DNA from: Streptomyces sp. ISL-1
Lineage (GTDB): Bacteria > Actinomycetota > Actinomycetes > Streptomycetales > Streptomycetaceae
Direction of reading: 5' to 3'
Length of the DNA: 64,000 bases
NCBI RefSeq assembly: GCF_018614585.1
Contig: NZ_JAGGOI010000032.1
Coordinates: 186,001 to 250,000, forward strand
The translations under genes were made by a program, and so were the position numbers. The stretch's first letter is position 1. Every line of letters starts with the position of its first letter. The notes beneath the pieces are model-generated. The model was not told where the DNA came from, did not search any database, and saw nothing but the letters and a program-made list of their open reading frames with translations. This document shows positions 25,501 to 33,641 of the stretch, one piece after another.

Positions 25501-25849
25501 CGTGCACGAGGTGCTGAACGCACCCGATCCGGGGCGGCTCGACACGACCTGCCTGGAGCTGAAGGCGCGGGCCGCCCTGACGGCCCTGGCGGCCAACGCC
25601 ACCGCCGAGCTCCAGCTGTGCGCGCAGGAATCCCTCGACGCCCTGACGGTCGCCTACCCTGCCCGGGTGCTGGCCCTGTGGTCCGAGAGCCGGCGCCATG
25701 GAGGGGCACAGACACAGCTCGACCGGGCGGTCTCCCGGCTGCTGGCCGATACCCCGGCCGACGGTCTGAGTGCCGTCCCGGCCGAACTCCTCGACCGGGC
25801 ACGCCGGTTCGTCGACAACCTCGAGCCTCAGCCGCCCGGCTCCGCCTGA
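22535..25849 (+). CDS. NACHT-domain NTPase with an NNH7-like N-terminus (candidate antiphage protein)
   Basis: 1104 residues from the GTG at 22535 (AGGGGG upstream). The N-terminal ~100 residues (LLSYSDAVAILTGDSAGLAA, ALGGALSMATGGISDAVLNV) resemble the NACHT N-terminal helical domain 7. The central NTPase (~345-560) has Walker A VVLGQPGAGKSVLTK, Walker B VPVLLFDGFDELLQ and the sensor-like FALVTSRTAVADR. This is followed by helical segments up to FLHATFGEYLAAR, typical of NACHT proteins. The C-terminal ~400 residues have no recognised repeats and could be the sensor. Bacterial NACHT proteins include demonstrated antiphage effectors; here the role is inferred from the fold and from the nearby CRISPR locus. 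Confidence 0.85.
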   Translation: MRGRQLLSYSDAVAILTGDSAGLAAADRALGGALSMATGGISDAVLNVFDAQGRILRLGRDLTSGLRGSLGSADRASRTERLAAAHTVLVVTAFFEALGEVELPFRLQEVELTRREQIRIAGGDDEGQAFVQALLGTGAPQPAPHLPYERVLVDLHSWYAELTGRLLWFVQGLAVWDRLNEAQREETGRAPVGLPRLAIGRYEELYAQLAQEVPEFGFWSGQIEHQATRVSVRHALTGIETALAGLSDLRPFSHAAAALATGYQAALPRPILSEGQAPSGICLPTLGAGYVDPDFRVRAVLEGAQTPAQEGWWEPEPVRSDLTEYLAGVLTSVASTTAPLVVLGQPGAGKSVLTKILSARLPAAGYLPVRIVLREVPADADIQEQIEHAVRAATGERVSWPELVRAADGAVPVLLFDGFDELLQATGVSQSDYLVRVARFQEREADQGRPVFALVTSRTAVADRARYPEGSVALRLEPFRQPQIERWLDLWNRLNRPYLTERGLRPLPAAVAVRHQVLASQPLLLLMLALYDAAANGLQRGAGDDEPIGEAELYEELLASFAVREVGKSATAWREGELAQRAEQELQRLSLISFGMLNRHRQWITTAEAEQDLTALLGRPDPVRDGFRAPLDQGEIALGRFFFVQRAQALRDEQRLTTYEFLHATFGEYLAARLAVQLLEGLLDQRPALSVGRASVDDDLLYVLLSYAPLSSRQMLRFVGARIRRIAPEDRQRLGELLITVMADHRNRTEHRFADYRPAIRATSSRHGLYSANLLMLTLLVTGGVKASVLFPDDDKPAVIWHRRVLLWRAAFSEPEWTDFALALSIRHTWDGDRRELDIRPVHDLVDSPEPVDAYWLYGRPPGNEDRGRRVSWARPYPDQIRHKMAVSGGTNDSVVLHAVDPVFVWLAPAVTTFVGTPEGTATSIAHGLTSLWLASGIGVPDTELVARYEHCATFIEPWSGLGDETLRRVIRLVFGQLITDAARLPADVVHEVLNAPDPGRLDTTCLELKARAALTALAANATAELQLCAQESLDALTVAYPARVLALWSESRRHGGAQTQLDRAVSRLLADTPADGLSAVPAELLDRARRFVDNLEPQPPGSA

Positions 25850-25873
25850 CGCCTCACCCCAGATCGCGCCAGA

Positions 25874-27664
25874 TCACCCCAGATCGAACGCGTTGCGCAG
25901 CCCCAGCCGGTAGCGAGTGCGGTCATGACGCTTCATCAGCTCGACCTCGGGGGCGCGGAAAAGCGGCTTCACCGTGCACCGGGCCGCCGGTGAACCGGCC
26001 CGGTCCAGAAGGGCGTTGACGGCCGCGCGGGCGGAGGCATTGGCGCCCTCCATCGTCGCCAGGTCGATGTCGACGGCCACATAGTCCCCGGCCAGAAAGA
26101 AGTTGGGGATCCGGGTGGCGGCCTCGGGGCGATGGTGGAAAGTCCCGACCGGGTGGATCAGGAGTTCGTCGTCATTGGTCGGATTGGGGGTGCCGAGGCC
26201 GTCCACGCCCGGGTCGAGGAACCAGGAGTGCAGCGCGCTGTCCTTGAGCACCGTGCGGCCCGTGTCGTTCACGGCCGCCTTGAGCTGGGCCCACACCTCC
26301 CGTGCGACCTCCGTACGGGTGCACTGCTTGGCGGTCTTCCCGTACAGGATGCCGGTCCTGTCCCACTCGGAGATGTCGACCGACAGGCAGTCCACCGCGA
26401 CGCCGTCGCCGTAGTCGGCCGGGAAATCGCGGGCGGGCCAGTGCTCGGCCTGCTGAATGGCCGTCAGGGACCAGGGTGAGTCGATGCAGTTGAGGTGGCC
26501 GTGCAGCAGCGACGCGCGCTCGGTGAGATAGAACTGAATCCCCGTCATCCAGTCCGTCTGAAGTTTGTCGCATCGCCCCAGCTGTGGGTCCGCCGCGCGC
26601 AGCTCGGCGCCCCAGGTCCGCCGGGCATGCTCCACCGGCATCGCGGAGACGTAGTGGTCGGCGGTCACCGACCGGCGTACGCCCTGCGGGTCCTCGATCA
26701 CCGCGGCGGTGACCCGGCCGGCGCCGTACTTCACCTCCCGTACCGTCCAGCCGATACGGAACTCCACTCCCAGTCTCCTCAGATGGCCGGCCCAGGGGTC
26801 GATCCACGCCTCGTTGGTGGGGGCGTTGAGGATCCGGTCGAGCGGTCCGTCGGCGCCCCGGCCGAGCGCGTTGAAGACGAACGCTTCGAGCAGGGTGGCG
26901 ACCGTACGGGTGCTGGCCTCCTCGGCCTTGGTCGCGACGATGTTCCGGGTGAGCCCGACGGCGAGGATGCGCCGGTAGTCGTGACTCATCCGCTCGGCCC
27001 GGATGAACTCCCACCAGGGTGTGCGCTCCCACGTCCCGTCGCGCCGCTCGTCGCAGCTGGTGAGGAAGACCAGACCCCGGTTCACGAAGTACGCCGTCTC
27101 ATGGGCCGGAATGCCCCGCATCGTGTCGAGCGCGGCGGTCAGCGCGCGACGGATCTCGTCGAGGGTGAGGTCGGCAGGCTTGTGCCCCGGCCAGGGCAGC
27201 GGGATCCGTAAGTCTTCGCGCCCGGTGCGGGAGAAGGACATCTCGGACGGTGCCACCAGGTTGTCCCAGACGCCGTTGGCGTTTCCCGGGAACGGGATGC
27301 GCCGCATCGTGTCCGGCAGGTTGTGGTAGATGCCGGGGATGAAGCGGAAGCCGTGCTCGGCGGGCAGCGGCCGGCGGCCGCCTCTTGCACTGCCGGGGAC
27401 GTCCATACTCCGGGCCTTCCCGCCCAGCGCTCTGCGCTCGTAGACGGTGACCTTGAAGCCGCGTTCCGCCAGCTCGTGCGCGGCGGTGAGTCCGGCGACC
27501 CCGCCGCCGAGTACGGCGACCGACTGCGCCACCGGGGAGCCGCCGTCCGCCGTGCCCCCGGGGCCTGCGGCCGCGGCCGTGCCGGCCGTGGCCAGCGCTG
27601 CCGTGCCGCCGACCGCGGCGGCCCCCGCCATGAAGGTGCGTCGTGTGCTGCCCACCCGGTCCAT
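25874..27664 (-). CDS. Tat-exported FAD-dependent amine oxidase/phytoene-desaturase-like oxidoreductase
   Basis: 596 residues from the ATG at 27664 with AAGGGG upstream; a GTG six bases earlier is too close to the ribosome site. A twin-arginine signal (STRRTFMAGAAAVGGTAALA) is followed by the FAD dinucleotide fold SVAVLGGGVAGLTAAHELAE and the flavin loop YERRALGGKARS. C-terminal FAD contacts are NFFLAGDYVAVDIDLATMEG. The overall plan matches hydroxysqualene dehydroxylase/carotenoid-desaturase-type flavoproteins, but the reaction is unknown. Export of such an enzyme is unusual and may mean it acts on an extracellular or membrane substrate. The gene stands alone, convergent with the NACHT gene. 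Confidence 0.83.
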   Translation of the reverse strand: MDRVGSTRRTFMAGAAAVGGTAALATAGTAAAAGPGGTADGGSPVAQSVAVLGGGVAGLTAAHELAERGFKVTVYERRALGGKARSMDVPGSARGGRRPLPAEHGFRFIPGIYHNLPDTMRRIPFPGNANGVWDNLVAPSEMSFSRTGREDLRIPLPWPGHKPADLTLDEIRRALTAALDTMRGIPAHETAYFVNRGLVFLTSCDERRDGTWERTPWWEFIRAERMSHDYRRILAVGLTRNIVATKAEEASTRTVATLLEAFVFNALGRGADGPLDRILNAPTNEAWIDPWAGHLRRLGVEFRIGWTVREVKYGAGRVTAAVIEDPQGVRRSVTADHYVSAMPVEHARRTWGAELRAADPQLGRCDKLQTDWMTGIQFYLTERASLLHGHLNCIDSPWSLTAIQQAEHWPARDFPADYGDGVAVDCLSVDISEWDRTGILYGKTAKQCTRTEVAREVWAQLKAAVNDTGRTVLKDSALHSWFLDPGVDGLGTPNPTNDDELLIHPVGTFHHRPEAATRIPNFFLAGDYVAVDIDLATMEGANASARAAVNALLDRAGSPAARCTVKPLFRAPEVELMKRHDRTRYRLGLRNAFDLG

Positions 27665-27777
27665 CCCCACCCCTTACCGACGGTAACTGCCTCGTACGGC
27701 GCAGGAGCTTACGGAGATCCCCCATGGCCCGGAAGCCACGCGTGGGCCCATTCGTTCAATGGCTGGAAAATGGACCC

Positions 27778-28212
27778 ATGTCCCGACGCAGCTCCCGACC
27801 CGGGCGCGACCACGCCCCCGCCCTCACCGACACCTCGCCCTGCCCCTGCGGGCTGCCCGCCACCTACGGGGAGTGCTGCGGCCGCTTCCACTCGGGCGAG
27901 CACGCGGCCCCCACCGCCGAGCTGCTGATGCGCTCCCGCTACAGCGCCTTCGTCGCCCAGGACGCCGCGTATCTACTGCGCACCTGGCACCCGGCGACCC
28001 GGCCGCCGCACCTCGAAATCGACCCCGGCATGCACTGGAAGGGTCTGGAGATCCTTGGGACCACGGACGGCAGCTCCTTCCACTCCTCCGGAACGGTCAC
28101 CTTCCGCGCCCGCTACCGGCACCACGGCAAGCGTGGCGAAGTGCACGAGCGCAGCAGCTTCGAACGGCACGGCGGCGCGTGGGTGTACGTCGACGGCGTC
28201 TTCCTGGAGTGA
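27778..28212 (+). CDS. YchJ family protein with SEC-C-type zinc motif
   Basis: 144 residues from the ATG at 27778. The N-terminal PCPCGLPATYGECCGRFHSG is the SEC-C-like cysteine motif of YchJ proteins. It is followed by TAELLMRSRYSAFVAQDAAY and LLRTWHPATRP, the hallmark of the UPF0225 core domain (an NTF2-like fold). It may bind zinc; the family's function is not established. A continuous upstream frame exists but lacks family similarity and overlaps the divergent promoter region of the flavoprotein gene. Confidence 0.9.
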   Translation: MSRRSSRPGRDHAPALTDTSPCPCGLPATYGECCGRFHSGEHAAPTAELLMRSRYSAFVAQDAAYLLRTWHPATRPPHLEIDPGMHWKGLEILGTTDGSSFHSSGTVTFRARYRHHGKRGEVHERSSFERHGGAWVYVDGVFLE

Positions 28213-28396
28213 GCGCGGGCGGGCACATCGCCCCGGGCCGGACACGTATGGCGGCGATCGGGGCGGGTCACGGCGGCGTGAATTCCATCTCCGGCGGATT
28301 CCCGCCCGCCCGCGCGCCCGCCCGCCAGTCAGCCAGCCGGTCGGTACTTACGATGCTTACGTCATGGCCATGGGTTCGTCCGTAGGGTCGGACCCG

Positions 28397-28657
28397 TCAG
28401 TGGGCGCGCCGCCACGGCTTGAGGATCAGCAGCGGGTTGTAGGCGGCCAGTGCCTTGTTGGCCAGGGCCAGCGCGGACAGCGCGTGCTCCCGGTCCGCCC
28501 GGTCCTCGGCGCACAGCGGGCCGCGGAACCGGTAGATCTCACGTGCCGCGCACTCGGCGTCGACCTCCGCCTGCAGGACGTCGATCGGCATGCAGGACCC
28601 GATCAGCGCGGCGACGCCATCGGGGATCGGTACGGGGATCAGGGGCGACGCGGTCAC
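28397..28657 (-). CDS. Small hypothetical protein
   Basis: 86 residues from a GTG at 28657 with GAAGGA six bases upstream. The sequence reads TASPLIPVPIPDGVAALIGS, then an amphipathic region with four cysteines/histidines interspersed (CMPIDVLQAEVDAECAAREI) and a helix (HALSALALANKALAAYNPLL). I do not recognise a family. An eight-base microsatellite lies immediately before the ribosome site. Confidence 0.6.
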   Translation of the reverse strand: MTASPLIPVPIPDGVAALIGSCMPIDVLQAEVDAECAAREIYRFRGPLCAEDRADREHALSALALANKALAAYNPLLILKPWRRAH

Positions 28658-28666
28658 GTGTAATCC

Positions 28667-28698
28667 TTCTCTGCTTCTCTGCTTCTCTGCTTCTCTGC
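28667..28698. repeat. Four perfect copies of an 8-base repeat at a ribosome site
   Basis: TTCTCTGC occurs four times in tandem. On the minus strand it reads GCAGAGAA and its last copy abuts the AGAAGGA ribosome binding site of the gene starting at 28657. Slippage would change the leader length but not the reading frame. Confidence 0.85.
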
Positions 28699-28943
28699 GG
28701 GCGCCGGCGGTCGGCGGCCACCCCTCCATACGTACCGGACGAGCTTCCGTGTTCGTCGGCGGGGATGTCTCTGTGCGGCAACCGTTTCGGATCACCCGTT
28801 GGTGCTGAGGTCCCGTCAACTCCCCGCGCGCGAGCGCGAACAGGAGCCGACCATGGGCTTGCGCAAGGATCTGTGGAGGGCGAAACAGCGCGGCGGTCCC
28901 GCCGCGGCGTGTCCCGGTCGACATCGTCAGGTACAACGGCGCC

Positions 28944-29181
28944 GTGCGAGAAGCGCGCACTGCGTGGCTCGCCCGGCCGGCCGCCTCCGGCAGCACCGCC
29001 GACATACCTTACGCGAATGCGCACCAGGCCCCCGCATCCGCCCATCCTGAGGCGCGCGGTGGTGACGGACAGTGGCGGACCGTCACCACCGCCGCACTCG
29101 CGACCGAAGTGACCGCCACCACAAGGCGCTTGATCGTCACGGGCCTCGAACCCGGCGGCCAGGTCGCGATCATGGCGGGCG
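28944..29181 (+). pseudogene. N-terminal relic of a FadD-type long-chain acyl-CoA ligase
   Basis: The plus strand from a GTG at 28944 encodes STADIPYANAHQAPASAH, GQWRTVTTAALATEVTATTR and LIVTGLEPGGQVAIMAG. These are the N-terminal features of AMP-forming long-chain acyl-CoA synthetases. After QVAIMAG the sequence dissolves into 20-base direct repeats and the rest of the enzyme (AMP-binding P-loop, adenylation core) is absent. The ligase gene at 29259 lies immediately beyond. It is a dead fragment. Confidence 0.65.
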
Positions 29182-29214
29182 GGTCGCGATCATGGCGGCC
29201 GGGTCGCGATCACG
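29162..29214. repeat. 20-base direct repeats, 2.6 copies
   Basis: Units GGTCGCGATCATGGCGG(G/C)CG at 29162-29181 and 29182-29201 plus a partial third copy. They sit exactly at the broken end of the acyl-CoA ligase relic, so they probably formed with the deletion. Confidence 0.85.
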
Positions 29215-29258
29215 TCGTACATCCGCCACCGGCGGCTGACGCCTCGGGGGCCGCCACC

Positions 29259-30320
29259 TCAGGGAGCCAGCACCTCCGACAGGTCGTACCGCACCGGCTC
29301 CTCCAACTGCGTATAGGTGCAGTCGGCGGGCTCGCGATCCGGCCGCCACCGGCGGAACTGGGCGGTGTGCCGGAACCGGTCGCCCTCCATGTGGTCGTAT
29401 GCCACCTCGACCACCCGCTCGGGCCGAATCGCCACCCACGAAAGATCCTTCTTGCCCGTCCAGCGGCTCTGCGCGCCGGGCAGCCGGGCGGTCTCATGGG
29501 CGGTCTCGTCCGTCCATGCCGCCCAGGGGTGGGCGTCGGGGGGATCCATCCGCAGCGGCTCCAGCTCCTCGATCAGCTCCTCGCGCCGTTTCATGGAGAA
29601 GGCGGCACAGACGCCGACGTGCTGGAGCGCGCCCGAGTCGTCGTACAGGCCGAGGAGCAGCGAGCCGACGACCGGGCCGCTCTTGTGGAAGCGGTAGCCG
29701 GCCACGACGGCGTCCGCCGTGCGTTCGTGCTTGATCTTGAACATCAGGCGGGCATCGGGCCGGTACGGCAGGTCCAGCGGCTTGGCGATGATCCCGTCGA
29801 GTCCCGCGCCCTCGTACCGCTCGAACCACTCCTGGGCGAGGACGGCGTCGGTGGTGGCGGGCGCGAGATGTACGGGTGGCCGGGCGCCGGCGAGCGCGTC
29901 GGCGAGCAGGGCGCGGCGCTCGGCGAGCGGGGCGTCGAGCAGGGCCTCGTCACCGAGGGCGAGCAGGTCGAAGGCGACGAAGCTGGCGGGGGTCTGCTCG
30001 GCGAGCAGCCTCACCCGGGAATCGGCCGGGTGGATGCGCTCGGTGAGCCGGTCGAAGTCGAGGCGTCCCTCATGCGCGATGACGATCTCGCCGTCGACGA
30101 CACAGCGGCCGGGAAGGTTGGCCGCCAGTTCGGCCGCCAGCTCGGGGAAGTAGCGGGTGAGCGGTTTGCCGGTCCTGGAGCCGATGACCACCTCGTCGCC
30201 GTCGCGGTGGACGATCGCCCGGAAGCCGTCCCATTTCGCCTCGTACTGCATGCCCGGCGGGATCTTCTTCACGGGCTTGGCCAGCATCGGCTTCACGGGT
30301 GGCATCACGGGCAGATCCAT
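29259..30320 (-). CDS. ATP-dependent DNA ligase, LigC/LigD ligase-domain type
   Basis: 353 residues from the ATG at 30320. The nucleotidyltransferase motif I is YEAKWDGFRAIVHRDGDEV, with Lys as the AMP acceptor; motif III is FVAFDLLALGDE, motif IV is GLDGIIAKPLD and motif V is RLMFKIKHERTADAVVAG. The OB-fold C-terminal domain follows. This is the ligase module of bacterial non-homologous end joining encoded as a separate protein. It is divergent from the polymerase module at 30376, with 55 bases between the starts. Ku is not in the window. Confidence 0.93.
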   Translation of the reverse strand: MDLPVMPPVKPMLAKPVKKIPPGMQYEAKWDGFRAIVHRDGDEVVIGSRTGKPLTRYFPELAAELAANLPGRCVVDGEIVIAHEGRLDFDRLTERIHPADSRVRLLAEQTPASFVAFDLLALGDEALLDAPLAERRALLADALAGARPPVHLAPATTDAVLAQEWFERYEGAGLDGIIAKPLDLPYRPDARLMFKIKHERTADAVVAGYRFHKSGPVVGSLLLGLYDDSGALQHVGVCAAFSMKRREELIEELEPLRMDPPDAHPWAAWTDETAHETARLPGAQSRWTGKKDLSWVAIRPERVVEVAYDHMEGDRFRHTAQFRRWRPDREPADCTYTQLEEPVRYDLSEVLAP

Positions 30321-30375
30321 GCTCCAGATTCTGCACGATATGCGGCATATCCGCGCTCGGCCTACCGTGGCGCAC

Positions 30376-31389
30376 ATGGGTGCAGCGGTGGAACTGGAAG
30401 CCGGCGGGCGTGCCGTGCGGCTGTCGAGTCCGGACAAGGTCTACTTTCCCGAGCGTGGCTTCACCAAGATGGACGTGGCCCGCTACTACCTGGCCGTGGG
30501 GGAGGGGATCACCCGCGCCCTGCGCAACCGCCCCACCACCCTCGAGCGCTACCCCGACGGCGTCGGCGGCGAGTCCTTCTTCCAGAAGCGCGCGCCCAAG
30601 AACCTCCCCGACTGGATCCCCACGGCCCATATCTCCTTCCCCAGCGGCCGCTCGGCCGACGAGATCTGCCCCACCGAGGTCGCCGCCGTGATCTGGGCCG
30701 CGAACCTCGGCTGTCTGACCTTCCACCCCTGGCCGGTACGGAGGGACGGCGTCGACCACCCCGACGAGCTGCGCATCGACCTGGACCCGCAGCCCGGCAC
30801 CGACTTCGCCGACGCGGTCAGGGCCGCGCACGAGCTGCGCGTCATCCTCGACGAGCACGGACTGCGCGGCTGGCCCAAGACCTCGGGCGGCCGCGGTCTC
30901 CATGTGTTCGTGCCCATCGAACCGCGTTGGGACTTCACCCGGGTACGGCGCGCGGCCATCGCCGTCGGCCGCGAACTGGAAAGGCGCATGGAGGGCAGGG
31001 TGACCATCGCCTGGTGGAAGGAGGAGCGCGGCGCGCGGATCTTCGTGGACTACAACCAGACCGCCCGCGACCGGACCATCGCCTCCGCCTACTCCGTACG
31101 CCCCCACCCGCACGCGCCGGTCTCGGCGCCGCTGCGCTGGGACGAGATCGACGACGTGTCGCCGCTCGACTTCGACATCGCCACCATGCCCGGGCGCTAT
31201 GCCGAACTGGGCGATGTGCACGCGGACATGGACGATTACGCCTTCTCCCTGGACAGCCTGCTGGAACTGGCGGCGAAGGACGAACGCGACCATGATCTGG
31301 GCGACCTGCCCTACCCGCCGGACTATCCCAAGATGCCGGGCGAGCCGAAGCGGGTGCAGCCGAGCCGCGCGAAGAAGCCCCCTTCCTAG
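30376..31389 (+). CDS. LigD-type polymerase/primase domain protein (NHEJ)
   Basis: 337 residues from the ATG at 30376. Archaeo-eukaryotic primase-fold motifs include VRLSSPDKVYFPERGFTKMD, the catalytic DLDPQPGTDFADAV (Asp-x-Asp), KTSGGRGLHVFVPI and the IFVDYNQTARDRTIASAYSV loop. In LigD this domain adds nucleotides at DNA ends before sealing. Here it stands alone, as in several Streptomyces that have split LigD modules. It is divergent from the ligase gene. A hairpin overlaps its stop codon. Confidence 0.93.
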   Translation: MGAAVELEAGGRAVRLSSPDKVYFPERGFTKMDVARYYLAVGEGITRALRNRPTTLERYPDGVGGESFFQKRAPKNLPDWIPTAHISFPSGRSADEICPTEVAAVIWAANLGCLTFHPWPVRRDGVDHPDELRIDLDPQPGTDFADAVRAAHELRVILDEHGLRGWPKTSGGRGLHVFVPIEPRWDFTRVRRAAIAVGRELERRMEGRVTIAWWKEERGARIFVDYNQTARDRTIASAYSVRPHPHAPVSAPLRWDEIDDVSPLDFDIATMPGRYAELGDVHADMDDYAFSLDSLLELAAKDERDHDLGDLPYPPDYPKMPGEPKRVQPSRAKKPPS

Positions 31390-31404
31390 GCGGGGGAAGG
31401 GGGC
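31377..31404. terminator. Hairpin between convergent genes
   Basis: GCCCCCTTCC and its complement GGAAGGGGGC, a 10-base-pair stem with an eight-base loop, overlap the stop codon of the polymerase gene. On the other strand it lies just past the stop of the convergent DUF1080 gene, so it may serve both. Confidence 0.75.
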
Positions 31405-31436
31405 CTTCGTCGGTCAAGGACCGGCAGGGGCCGGTG

Positions 31437-33641
31437 TTACAGCTCCTTGATCCGGATGTTGCGGTACGAGATCACATCCGTCGTGCCGTGGACCTGGAGC
31501 CCGATGTAGCCGGAGGAGTACCGCCGGCCGTCCGTGCCCGGGTCGTCGCCGCGCGGCGGGACGAAATCCTGGCCGCCGGTGTTGTCGAACTCGTTGATCA
31601 GGACGCCGTTGCGGTAGACCGAGTAGTGCTGGTCGACCACCCGGATCTCGTAGTCGTTCCAGGCGCCCTTCGGTGTCACACCAGCGCCGCCCAGTCCGAC
31701 GCGGTCGAAGCCGTAGATCGAGCCGGTCTTGTACATGTCGCCGTCGGGCCGGTCCAGGACCTGGACCTCATGGCCGTACTTGATGGCGACCCACTCGGGA
31801 CGCGGCTCCTCGGGGTTGTTGTGGACGTAGGGGAAGCGTACGAAGACGCCGCTGTTGGCGTTGCCCGTGCCCGGAGCGTCGTCCCGCCACTGCAGCTTCA
31901 GCGAGAAGTCCCCGTACTGCCGCTGCGGGAACCACAGCATGCCCAGGCCGCCCTTGGTGGTGCCGCTGGTCATCGACCCGTCGGCGCCCAGGCCGAACGA
32001 ACCGCCGCCCACATGCTGCCACTTGCCGAACGACGCCTGCGTGCCGTCGAACAGATCGCGGTAGCCGGTGTTCTGCCCCGGCTTGCCGATGCCGGACTGC
32101 TTGGCCGCCCGGTAGATCTTCTTGTGCTCGCGCTGGTCGATGACGCCGTCCGCGAGGAGCTTGTCGAGGACGCTGTCCACGTGCTTGAGGAACAGCGCGT
32201 GCGAGGACCAGTCCTTCTCGTCCTCGATCAGCTCGTTGATGGTGCAGCGGCTGCGCGTGATGCGGTTGGGCACGCCCGTGTCGACCGTGCCGACGATCAC
32301 CGTCAACCGCTCGTCGAACTCGGGGCAGTTGGGCGCGGGCACCCCGCCGCCCTCCGCGATCGTGAACGTCACCTGCTGGGCCTGTGAGGTGTTGCCCGCC
32401 TTGTCGGTCGCCCGGTGCAGCACGGTGTGGAAGCCCACTCGGTCGACGATGACGGGAGTGGTGTACGCGAGGTACGGGCCGCCGTCGAGGGAGTACTCGG
32501 CCTTGTCGACCCCCGAGTCCGCGTCGGTCGCGGTGATGGTCACCTTGGCGCTGGTGATGTACGCGCCGTCGGAGTTCTTCTCACCGCTGACCGTCGCCGA
32601 GGTCACCGGCGGGGTCTTGTCCTCGGCGGGCGGCATGACGACCGTGAAGTCCACGGCCTTCTCGGTGGCCGCGTTCCCGGCCTTGTCGGTCGCCCGGTAG
32701 CGGACCTTGTGTGTGCCCGCCTCGTGCACCATCACCGGGGCGGTGTACGGCTGCCAGGCGCCTGCCGCACCGATCGCGTACTCAATGGTGTTGACGCCAG
32801 AGCCGGTGTCGGACGCGGTCACGGTGACCGTGGCCATCCCGAGATACTGGCCCTGCTCGTTCTTCTCACCGCTGACTGTCGCCGAGGTCTCCGGCGGCGT
32901 CTTGTCGTCGGTCGGCGGGGCGACGACCGCGAAGTCGACCGCCTTCTCGGCCGCGACGTTCCCCGCCTTGTCACCGGCCCGGTAGCGGATCTTGTGCGTG
33001 CCGACCTCGTCCACCACGACGGGCACGGTGTACGGCTGCCAGGGGCCGTCTGCCCCGACCGCGTATTCGATCTTGTCCACGCCCGATCCCGCGTCGGTCG
33101 CCGACACGGTCACGGTGGCCTGACCGACGTATGCACCGTCGGCGTTCTTGTCGCCGTCGACCTTCGCGGTCGTGTCGGGCGCGGTGGTGTCCTCGCCGCC
33201 GCCCTCGGTGACGGTCAGGATGCCCTGCATCGCACTGTGACCGGGGATGGTGCAGTGGAAGCGGTACCGGCCGGGGGTGAGTGTGACCTCGGCGGTGTGC
33301 TTGCCGCCCTGGTCGTCACTGGGATTGGCGAGGATGTTCAGCGGTACGTCGTGGTTGTACTCGGGATCGGAGACGTCGAAGGTCAGCGTGTGCGGCATCC
33401 CCATGGTGTTGCCGGTCGCCGCGCTGTTCTCGAACACGATCGTCGTCCTGCCCGCCACCGCGGTGGTGGGGAAGGACGCGTACTTCTCGATCGAGTCGCC
33501 GGCCGTCCAGGTGAGGACCTGGTCGGCGACCCGGTCCTCGCTCTGGCCGTACGCGACCGCGGACGTCAGCCCCAGGACCATCGTCACCGCGGCCAGCAGG
33601 GCCGTCCAGAAACTCGCCGTTCTGTGCCTGAGGTGCCTCAC
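31437..33641 (-). CDS. Secreted multidomain protein: cupredoxin, three OmpL47-like repeats, DUF1080
   Basis: 734 residues from a GTG whose codon overlaps the stop of the upstream gene (GTGA). The signal segment is ASFWTALLAAVTMVLGLTSA. Domain 1 (~35-160) is a plastocyanin-like cupredoxin with copper ligands in MGMPHTLTF and YRFHCTIPGHSAMQG. Domains 2-4 are ~95-residue beta repeats of the OmpL47 type (TVTVSATDAGSGVDKIEYAV, then THKIRYRAGDKAGNVAAEKA), sharing TDKAGN signatures. The C-terminal ~220 residues are a DUF1080/3-keto-disaccharide hydrolase-like lectin fold (DFSLKLQWRDDAPGTGNANS, GVFVRFPY, YEIRVVDQHYSVYRNGVLIN). It probably acts on extracellular glycans together with its operon partner. 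Confidence 0.9.
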   Translation of the reverse strand: MRHLRHRTASFWTALLAAVTMVLGLTSAVAYGQSEDRVADQVLTWTAGDSIEKYASFPTTAVAGRTTIVFENSAATGNTMGMPHTLTFDVSDPEYNHDVPLNILANPSDDQGGKHTAEVTLTPGRYRFHCTIPGHSAMQGILTVTEGGGEDTTAPDTTAKVDGDKNADGAYVGQATVTVSATDAGSGVDKIEYAVGADGPWQPYTVPVVVDEVGTHKIRYRAGDKAGNVAAEKAVDFAVVAPPTDDKTPPETSATVSGEKNEQGQYLGMATVTVTASDTGSGVNTIEYAIGAAGAWQPYTAPVMVHEAGTHKVRYRATDKAGNAATEKAVDFTVVMPPAEDKTPPVTSATVSGEKNSDGAYITSAKVTITATDADSGVDKAEYSLDGGPYLAYTTPVIVDRVGFHTVLHRATDKAGNTSQAQQVTFTIAEGGGVPAPNCPEFDERLTVIVGTVDTGVPNRITRSRCTINELIEDEKDWSSHALFLKHVDSVLDKLLADGVIDQREHKKIYRAAKQSGIGKPGQNTGYRDLFDGTQASFGKWQHVGGGSFGLGADGSMTSGTTKGGLGMLWFPQRQYGDFSLKLQWRDDAPGTGNANSGVFVRFPYVHNNPEEPRPEWVAIKYGHEVQVLDRPDGDMYKTGSIYGFDRVGLGGAGVTPKGAWNDYEIRVVDQHYSVYRNGVLINEFDNTGGQDFVPPRGDDPGTDGRRYSSGYIGLQVHGTTDVISYRNIRIKEL

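Noticed and set aside
22373..25699. 1108-codon frame antisense to the NACHT gene
   Set aside because: Composition is glycine/arginine/leucine-rich with no domain, it has no ribosome site, and the other strand carries clear Walker motifs.
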